The notes beneath the pieces are model-generated. The model did no database searches. It was not told the DNA's origin and saw only the letters and a list, made by a program, of their open reading frames with translations. DNA of 42,544 nt, taken from a virus. Below are positions 13,062-21,300 of this stretch, one piece after another. Numbering within the stretch: position 1 is the stretch's first letter; every line of letters starts with the position of its first letter. The translations under genes and the position numbers were made by a program. The stretch lies in IMG/VR virus record IMGVR_UViG_3300042402_002483, positions 1 to 42,544 of that record. One strand, written 5' to 3'.

Positions 13062-13306
13062 TTCTCCTCCTTCGCTTTAGATTTCCCCTCTTCAATAATT
13101 GCCATCACGCACCGCTTCTTTACGCCGACAGCCTTCGCCACGTAGGCCAAGCTCTGGCCTTCGTTCCACAGTTTCCAGGCGCGTTGGGCATTGTAGTTCG
13201 GCGAGTTGATTCGTGCCCGGACCACGTCTGGATGTGCCGTCACCGCAGCTGGGTGAGGGAAGCTGATCCAACCTCGGGCCACTGCGTTTTGGATGAGTGA
13301 GTTCAT
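13058..13306 (-). CDS. Small helix-turn-helix-like protein, 82 residues
   Basis: Start set at ATG 13306 because it overlaps the previous stop as ATGA; a longer frame to 13468 lies on top of the upstream gene. The C-terminal half (AQRAWKLWNEGQSLAYVAKAVGVKKRCVMAIIEEGKS) has the spacing of a helix-turn-helix of the resolvase/Hin kind: W-L-W-x-EGQSL-x-x-VA-x-x-x-GV. It may bind DNA and regulate the operon. The end KAKEEK again encodes the next gene's AAGGAGG. Confidence 0.6.
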   Translation of the reverse strand: MNSLIQNAVARGWISFPHPAAVTAHPDVVRARINSPNYNAQRAWKLWNEGQSLAYVAKAVGVKKRCVMAIIEEGKSKAKEEK

Positions 13307-13557
13307 GGGCGTTTCTTTTGAATCTTCAATCCAGCTTTTTTGCACAGACCACAGATCACGCTCGGAGCGCGGCCGAACTTCTTGGACAGTTCTTTGTAGG
13401 AAAATGTTGGGTTGTCTTTTACGAACCGCTCGATGGCTGCCTTCTCTTTCTCGGTCATCGGGCTCCAACCTTCTTTGGGTTTCTCGACTACAACGGTTTT
13501 CGTGATCGTGGGCTGTGGCCCCATCAGGCGTTCAATGGCTTCACGGGAGAGTTTCAT
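13303..13557 (-). CDS. Small helix-turn-helix-like protein, 84 residues
   Basis: Start at ATG 13557 (MKLSREAIERLMG), overlapping the exonuclease stop by 17 bases. A basic linker precedes TFSYKELSKKFGRAPSVICGLCKKAG, a likely helix-turn-helix, and a basic end. Together with the next gene it makes two consecutive candidate DNA-binding proteins directly downstream of the recombination genes. Their targets are unknown; the GCTAGC repeats are one testable possibility. Confidence 0.6.
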   Translation of the reverse strand: MKLSREAIERLMGPQPTITKTVVVEKPKEGWSPMTEKEKAAIERFVKDNPTFSYKELSKKFGRAPSVICGLCKKAGLKIQKKRP

Positions 13558-14335
13558 CTTTAAGAATCCAGGTGGGCGATTGAATGATTTGAATGGAGTC
13601 GCCGTTGTAACCCGGCCAGCTGTCGGTGTCCTCGCAGACCATCCACTGTCGGATCCACGACTGCCATGTGGCTGATCCCTTGTCCAAGGATTCGGTGTCC
13701 ATCTGGTAAACAGCGACCGCGTAGGGCGCTTGATCTTCAACGCAAATCCACTGCCAGGCGCGAGTCTCCCCGGTGATATCCCGGTAGAGGTCCCGGTAGT
13801 ACGCCGCCTGCACGTCGTAGCGCAGCTGGCCGATCTGCCGGCGGAACCCAGCCTTGCTAGCATCGCGGCATTTCTTCAGGTCCACGATCACCGGGGTCGT
13901 GTTAGGCAACCAGTCGATCAGGCCCTTCCGGTCGCAGCCATCGAACTCGCCAAACATCCCGACCTGGGCCTTACCCGGCTCGGCCAGCAGGCGGCCGGCG
14001 ACCGGGTGTTCACGGACGGACTTAACCATGCGCTCGACAGTCTCGATCGCGTCCTGCTTAAACACGGTGACCCGGCGGTACTCCTGGTCATCTCGCCAGG
14101 CGCGTGCTTCCTTGGTTCTGAAGTCGTCGTAAGGAGATGTGGTCCAAAGGTACGGCGTCCCGAGGACCTTGTGATCCAGCAGGGAGCCGATCGCCATGGC
14201 CTCGGACGGTTCGCGTTCTTCCTCAAAGCCGACCTCAGCGTGCGCTGGCGACCGGCTGAACGCCTTGAGACTGGAGATGTTGATCGCCGGGTGACTGCGG
14301 TAGGTGTTTACGTCGATGGGGTGGACTAACTTCAC
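13541..14335 (-). CDS. RecE-like PD-(D/E)XK exonuclease
   Basis: A 264-residue protein. The front has SSLKAFSRSPAHA and GSLLDHKVLG, as in RecE/PDDEXK_12-type phage exonucleases. The core follows: GLIDWLP (catalytic Asp about 142), then VIVDLKKCRDAS (D-x-K about 152-154), and QIGQLRYDVQAAYY, the Q-x-x-x-Y helix. Members chew double-stranded ends 5' to 3' and hand single strands to an annealing protein. The gene overlaps the RecT-like gene upstream by 4 bases, the normal pairing. All expected catalytic residues are visible. Confidence 0.85.
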   Translation of the reverse strand: MKLVHPIDVNTYRSHPAINISSLKAFSRSPAHAEVGFEEEREPSEAMAIGSLLDHKVLGTPYLWTTSPYDDFRTKEARAWRDDQEYRRVTVFKQDAIETVERMVKSVREHPVAGRLLAEPGKAQVGMFGEFDGCDRKGLIDWLPNTTPVIVDLKKCRDASKAGFRRQIGQLRYDVQAAYYRDLYRDITGETRAWQWICVEDQAPYAVAVYQMDTESLDKGSATWQSWIRQWMVCEDTDSWPGYNGDSIQIIQSPTWILKDETLP

Positions 14336-15318
14336 AGCGCACCTCCCGCCTTCACCACTGCACGGCCGATACCCCGCTTATTCCGGATGATCCAGTTGCA
14401 GATATCAGGGGGCAGGTCTGCCACCGTGGGATAGGCTTCGGGGTTTTCCCACCACTTCAGGTCTATGACCAGCTTCACCAGCTGCTCGTAGGTGATCCCA
14501 GCGGATGCTAGCGTCCCTTCGACGGTTTCCAATTCAGGCTCCGGTGTGGGAACGGGAGCGAGCGGGGCGGGTGCGGTCTCAACGATCTCCGGTGTGGGTT
14601 CAGGAGCGGCGGGAGCGGGCGGCTCCACGATTGCGATAGCCTCGGCCTCCTTCTTCTTGCGCGGCTTGGGCTCGGTAGGTGCGGGAGGCGTGGGTGTAAC
14701 GTCCATGATGGATGAACTCACGGTGACCGACTGGACCACTTGCTGGGCCGCAGGGGTGTCCTGGACCTCTTCCGAGGTGTGCATCCCGAGTGCGATCTCG
14801 GGCGCGTAGGTGCGACACCAGAAGGCGCCGGCCCGGTACTGGAGCATCTGCTCCGGCATGGTCTTCCACTTGGAGCCAGACTTGCCGTACCAACCCTCGA
14901 CCTTGGCCATGTTGATATTCACGAGGGCGCCAACGAGTTCCAGGTTGGAATCGCGCTCGACTGCGAAGGCGCGGCAGCCCCACTCATCTGTCCCCTCTTT
15001 TCCAACCCATCGGAAACGCATCGGACTGAACCGACCGCAGCTGTTGACGGTGGCGATCAAGAACGAAGCAGACCAGGTGGGCTTGCCGTGGATAGGAACC
15101 ATGGACTGCATGACAGCCATGACTGAGGCGCCAATGCGTTGGCTGAGTTCCAACGCGATGATGCAGTTCCCGAGGTTAGCCTCGCCCCGGTAGGCGTCGG
15201 GAACGAGGGTGCTGGACGCAAGGGCCTTGGCCATGCGTTGGACTGAAACGAACGCGTTCTCCGAAGAGAAGGCGCTGAGAGGTTGTGCTTGCTGTGTTGC
15301 GACTTGTAGGTTGCTCAT
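14332..15318 (-). CDS. recT: RecT-like single-strand annealing protein
   Basis: A 328-residue protein whose first 190 residues match phage RecT annealing proteins: LGNCIIALELSQRIGASVMAVMQSM, IHGKPTWSASFLIATVNSCGRF, and SKWKTMPEQMLQYRAGAFW with RTYAPEIALGMHTSEEV. A Pro/Ala/Glu-rich linker (about 210-275) joins a small C-terminal helical segment (EQLVKLVIDLKWWENPEAYP). It anneals complementary single strands produced by the exonuclease encoded next to it, for recombination or concatemer formation. SSB, encoded at 35.2 kb, is the likely third partner. Confidence 0.88.
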   Translation of the reverse strand: MSNLQVATQQAQPLSAFSSENAFVSVQRMAKALASSTLVPDAYRGEANLGNCIIALELSQRIGASVMAVMQSMVPIHGKPTWSASFLIATVNSCGRFSPMRFRWVGKEGTDEWGCRAFAVERDSNLELVGALVNINMAKVEGWYGKSGSKWKTMPEQMLQYRAGAFWCRTYAPEIALGMHTSEEVQDTPAAQQVVQSVTVSSSIMDVTPTPPAPTEPKPRKKKEAEAIAIVEPPAPAAPEPTPEIVETAPAPLAPVPTPEPELETVEGTLASAGITYEQLVKLVIDLKWWENPEAYPTVADLPPDICNWIIRNKRGIGRAVVKAGGAL

Positions 15319-15362
15319 ACGTCAGTCAACGTATGGCAAGTGGCGTTAGGTGTCCAGCAATT

Positions 15363-18300
15363 TCAGAACGAATTTTTCAGATTTGTTCGGGCATTTCGAC
15401 GAATGCGATCTGCATTTTTGTCGATGAAGTCGGATGCCTGGGCAGGCGGAAGAGCTAGCAGCCGCTCCCTATTCTGCTCGATAAACTTGCGGTAACCCTG
15501 ACCAACGGCCTGCTGGTAGGTGTATTTCTCTTCGCGTGTGAGTTCTCGGCGCGTGCCGTTTTCGTTGACCTTGACCGTGATTGCCGGCACCGGCATAAAG
15601 ACGCCTTTGCTCGCGAGCTGGCCGAGGGTATTCCAGGCGGGGTCTTCTGAACGCTGAGTAATCCAGCGGCTGTACGGGTAACGCTCGACGCGCACTGGCT
15701 CACCAAGGACGTTCAGGATCGGACCTGGCCCAATCTCGCGACGGGCATACGGCACCTGCTGAAGGAAGTATTCGTGACCAAGACCACCGGGTTCAGCCTT
15801 AAAGATCGACGGGTCAGACCAAGCATCGACTTCCTTGAGGATGTTGGGAACGAACGACCCACCAAGCCGTGCCAAGTAACGCGGCATTGATTTCTCGATA
15901 ACCTCGTTGGTGTCGTACTTGTAGGCGTTAGCGAAGCCTAAGAACTCCGTGAGACCAGAGATCGCAGATGAGTCCTTCACGATGAACAGGCCGGCCGTGG
16001 CTGCATCTTGAACCTTGGCGATAATGCCCTCCTCATTCCATTTTTCTGGTTCAAACAGCTGGCGATCACGAAGTTCACCGATGGCGCCAAGCAAACCTCC
16101 GAATCCTAGCTGACGGTAGGAAACGTAGGTGTCGCCAACGCGGATCGAATAGGGCTGTCGGCCTTCTGATAGCAGCTGCTTTCGCTTGTTTGGATCGAGG
16201 GACTTGAACGATCCAGTGATGTCGATGTCACGATCCTCTTCCTTGTCATCGTCACCGAGGAACAGTGCGGCTGCCGTTGCGCCCAACGCCGTACCTAGTG
16301 AAGCCTTTGCTAGCAGCAGGTCACGTCGGGCCGGTGTAAACTGAAGCCCGCCGGGCTGGTCAGACTTGCCAGGTGCGGATTGAACCCAACGATAGACCGC
16401 AATCGGAGCCGCGTAGTTGAGAAGCTCGTTGGTGTAGTTGGCGGCAAAGCGAACAAAATTGGTTCCAGTCAGGAACTTCAGTGCCGGGAACTTACGTGAA
16501 GCGGCGTTCAGTCCTTCGTAAAGCGAACCCATCACACCCTGCGGAACCTCGGTAAACGTCACGGCCTCGCGGATATCCTTAGAGGTCATCAAGACATCGA
16601 CCGGGAAGCTCTCCTGGAGAATCTCACGGGTGCGCTTGTTGACTAGGTCAGGGCGGGTGCCTTCAGCGATGGCGCGATCGCGGGCGGCCTTCACTATGTC
16701 CGCCTCTGGAAGCATCAGGTTGCGTGCTTCTTCGGATCCGACTTCCTTGTTGAGCGCGTAAGCCTTCGCGGCTCCGTCAGACATCATGGCGGTCACGTGA
16801 TCTAGCGCCAACATCAGCCGGCTCACGTACTTGGCTTGACTGATTCCCTTGGCAAACAGGTTGCGAGATTCTCCGAGACCTTCGAGTGCGTTGCCGGGTT
16901 GGTCTGGATTGAAGTTCACTGAGCGGTAAAGCTCGCCGCGCCAGAGCATTGGCCAAAAGTCTCGGAGACCTTCGTTGAGCCCTTTGAGTGCAGACTTGGT
17001 AACCAGCCCGGCTTCTTTACCGGCCATGCCCGCAAGCATAACCGTGTTCAGTGCGCCGTTGAGGATGTTGAGCGCGTTGTCCAGCTGGGTTCGAGTTCCC
17101 GACAGAACCGCCGCGTACCAGTAATCCCTTAGGACATCCGAGAACCGCACGCCGCCGTCCCGGGCCATAAGGCGGAACATCTCTTGGATAATCTGGTTTC
17201 GATTAACACCCTGAGCGGCTTGTGCCCGCTGTGCTAGCTCGGTGAGCTTGCGAGCGGTAAGGCCGTTGATCTCGGCTACACCAAACTCTGGCGCCACTGC
17301 ATCTCGGAAAGCCTGATCCCACAGAAGGAATGTGTCGGGGCCATCAGTCGTAATTTGATCGCCGGCTGTAGCCCTGGCGATGTTGGCGTACTTTAGGATG
17401 CGAGGCAGAGAGCGAAAGAGTTTCTCGCGAGCATCCGGCTTGACCGTCGGCAGCGGAACTTTCTTAGCAAACTCGGATCTGAAAATCTGATCGCGCTTCT
17501 TTTCCCAAGCATTGGTCAAGAGATTCGTGATCTCAGCGATGCCAGCAGGACTGAGGTTCTTCAGCCGAGGATCGGCCAAAATAACCTGAAGCATCTTCTG
17601 ACGCACGGAACCCTGGGTTTGCAGGGACTTAGTTAGAATATCCTGCCACTTGATCTCGATGGGGGGGCCTTTAGGTTGACCGGGGACCTGCTTGATTTTC
17701 TTAAACTCGCGGGCAAACACGTTGTCCGCCTGCTTCATAGCTTCTTTGACTTGGTCGATCGCCTGCTGACCAGACTGAACGAGCCAATCGCGCACCTGCT
17801 GGGCAACGATCTCGGGGAACGGTATCTTGCGCTTCTGCTGTTCGTTCACCAGTCGGCGATATACCAGCTGCGGAACCATCCACGCGTAGCGAGCGAACGT
17901 CAGCTGGCGAGCGCGGCCCTGTTTACCGAAGTCAGAGCCTGCTTGAACCAACGCAGTTGCAATGCGTGCTTGCAGGTAGAGTGCGCGCAGCAAGTCGATA
18001 GGATTCTTTGCGCGTGCGATCTCCAGCTCAGATCGCTGAAGCAGTTCGCCGCCAACGTATTCACGCAGAGCCTTGTCGATGTCGGCGCCCATGAAACCCT
18101 GAAACGCCCGCTCCAGGTTCCCCTTGTAAAAGTCTACCCACTTGCGGGCTTCGGACTGCCAGTTTTCATCGGTGTCTCGGGCTACATCACCACGGAAGAT
18201 GCCTCGTGATTCAACGCGCTCGGTTGGAGACGGAGGCTGAGGCCGGCCAGGAGCCCCAGCAGGAATCTCCTGGTTCGGGAAAGCCTTGATGTACTCCTCG

Positions 18301-21300
18301 AAGTTAGCGGCAGTCTCCGCTTCGTTGCTCAGCTGGACGTGGGATTTGATGTAGTCCATGCCAGCATTACGGGCGGCCACCCAGGACTTGGTAGCCTGGT
18401 AGATCCGGAGTGCGATCTTCGAGGCTTGATAAATCACGAAGTTCGACAACCCGGTTATGGCCTCGAATACCTTGCCCTTGGGATCGGTAGCGGCGATTAC
18501 CTTTTGAAGGATGGCTTCGACGGAGTCGGGGCGTTGATTGCGCTCAGCCTCAGCATCCAATCGGGAAATAAAGGTAATATCGGAGACAATGTCAGCAGTC
18601 GCAGTAGATTTGTTCGGAATGCTTTGCAGCCATCGAACGTATTCTGGAGCAGCCTCATCCGAGATTGATTGCAGATCGGAGATAACATCTCCAAAGGTCG
18701 CTTGTTCTCCAGTCGATGGATTCGTAAATCGCACCCGGCGAGTAGCTTCGTCGGTATCATTCCTAGCCCAATCGGACAGCCGCTTTCCGATTCCACGGTT
18801 TAAACCGGATGCTCCTCGAATGTCAGCCGTGCTAGCTTGGAAACGCTGGCTTAACGGAACGACGTTACCCTCATCGTCGCGAGTGACGGGGTCGGCGGAT
18901 TTGATTTGAGAAGCATCAAACACCGCAATTTCGTGAGCATTGAAATCACGCCCGCCTTCTACCGAGTCATATCCTAAAGACTTTAGTTTATCTACAACCT
19001 CCTTTTGAAGGAATGATGAACTGATAATGATCTCGCCTTCTTTTGCTGTATTTTGAGCTTTGAGATAAACAGCCATTACGTTTGATGGTCTTTTTGCCCA
19101 TCTTTCAACTGCTGCCTTATCTATGCTTGCATAAAATGCTGGAAAATTTGCTTCTGAGGCAATCCATTTAGTGAACTTAGTAGCTGGCAATATTGCCGGT
19201 GGAGATGATTCGGTCCCCATGCGATAACGCTCACGAACGCCATGATACACCGGACCAACATTGTACCCCGCCGCCTTCGCAGCAGCATCCACCATCCGCT
19301 GGGCTGTCTCCATGTCACCGGCTGCAACAGCTGCGGTATACTCCGCATCTCGAATCAGTCGATCGGCCAACTGGATGTCGTCAGTAGGATCATTCGGAAA
19401 CTGCTGTCTAGCCTGCGCGATGGCTTGGCGAATTGCTTTATCAACCGCAACACCAACCTGAATTAGTCCCTTGGCAATTTGCAGTGCTAGCTTTGCCAGC
19501 GGGGTTAGAAACAGCGGATCGGAGTACGAATTTTCTGACAGCCCTTTGCTGACCTTGTCGATGGCGTCTATGGCGGATTGGGCGGCTGTTTTGGGAGCCG
19601 CCTTTTCAGCCTTCGCCTCATCAGCCAACTCCTGTTCCCGCTCTTGAATCGCCGTATCCCGGGCCTCCTCAACGCGTTCTAGCAGCTGACCGACAAGCTC
19701 ATCCACTCCAGTGTCACGGCCTTCATCATCCAACTCAGAGTCATCAATGACGCCGCTAGCCTCCAGTTTACGCGCCATGGCTTTAACCTGGCTCTTTTTC
19801 ATGTCGGAGCCTTCATCCTCCAACTTCTGCTTGGCTTGGCCAATGGGGCCAGCGTCGATCTCTTGCTCAGCTTGAGCTAGGCGGGCTTCCTCAGCTGCTT
19901 GAAGTTCGGCTTCGGTGGGTTCGGCGACTACTGGGGTAATCATGTCCGCAACAACCTTCAAGTCGTTGCGCTGTGCATCAGTAAGTTCAAGGTCGGTATT
20001 AGCAGCCTGCTCCCGTAGCTTTGCAGCGGCGTTCTTTCCGTACACCTGGGTCGCCTGCTTCGCCATCCGCATCAGCATTTCGTTTGCGCGCTCAGGCTTT
20101 CTAGCAGCAGCTGGAGCACGAACGGGTCCTTTTGCCGTGGAAGTGTTGAGCTTCTGGGCTTTTGCTAAAACCTGATTCAGCGCCTGCTTTGTGTTAGCAA
20201 TGGTGTAAGTGCCATCTCCAGGGATCTCGATCGTAACCTTGGGAACGCTTGGCCCGTACTTGGCGAGCAACTGCTTCCCGAGTTCGTGAGCTTTTCGGTA
20301 CTTGGCCTCAAACCCGGCGCCCATGTTCTTGTCGTTCACGGTCTTGAATCGCTCTTCAAGATCCGTTTGACCTGTCGAAATCAGGTCTCGGTACTGCTGA
20401 TCGCTTTCAGCAGGCGCAGCTTCTACGGCCCGCTCCAGCTGCTGAACGAGTTTAGCCTTGGCATCCTTAGCGTCCATGCCACCGCCGCGAGCTTGAGCAA
20501 CGGGTTCGCTGACAAACTTGATGTTGTCGATGCCTTCTTGCATCGGGGCACCGGCCGCAGCTGGAGGTTGAACCTGTTCTCCGGGGGATGCGGGACGGAC
20601 TTTGGAGGTGCGATTAGCGTTTTCTTGGTCAAGCGTGCGTTTTTGCAGCTGAGCCAGTTTACGATACTGCTTCTCCCAATCAGACATCGCGGCTTTGTGT
20701 GCCGCCTTTTGTTTTTCGGTTGGGTTGGGGCCAAAAAGCTTCTTAAGCGGCCTCGGTTTTTGCGCTCTTAAAAGCGCAAGATCCCCAGCGAGTTCATTGG
20801 CTGTTTTTGTGGCAGGCGTAATCGCCGCAGGGGCAGGCGCAGGTGTAGGAGTCGTGACCGTAGCCGGCGCGGGTGCAGGCGCAAGACGAACGCCACGTTT
20901 TGCCGCCCGCATTTCAGCCTGCTTTTCCGCGACCGATTTACTGACTGCTGGCGCCATGTATCCCTGCGGCACAGACTGAGGGTGCTGCTTACGAAGAAAT
21001 TCAATCCGCGCTTCCGGCAGTCGATTCAGCGTTTCGACCTTTAGTTGCTTTCCAGACTCAGCAGCATTCCGAATCGCCTGCCAATGTTCGAGATTCGAGT
21101 CTTCACGTGAAAACTGTTCGCGTACCTCGGCTTGGGTAGCTTTGTTGTCCCGGGCAATTTCTTTGACCCGTGCGTCGTAGTATTGCTGCTCGGTGAGTTC
21201 ATCATCGGGCTTGGGACCAATAGGAGCGGGCTTAGGCGCAGGCCTCGGCGTTTCGCCAGCCACGGCCTCCTGCTTGTCGCGCAGTATAAACCCTTCGTCT

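Noticed and set aside
17676-18209. Plus-strand 177-residue frame inside the giant gene
   Set aside because: It lies opposite a well-formed coding region, has no ribosome binding site and no recognisable domain.
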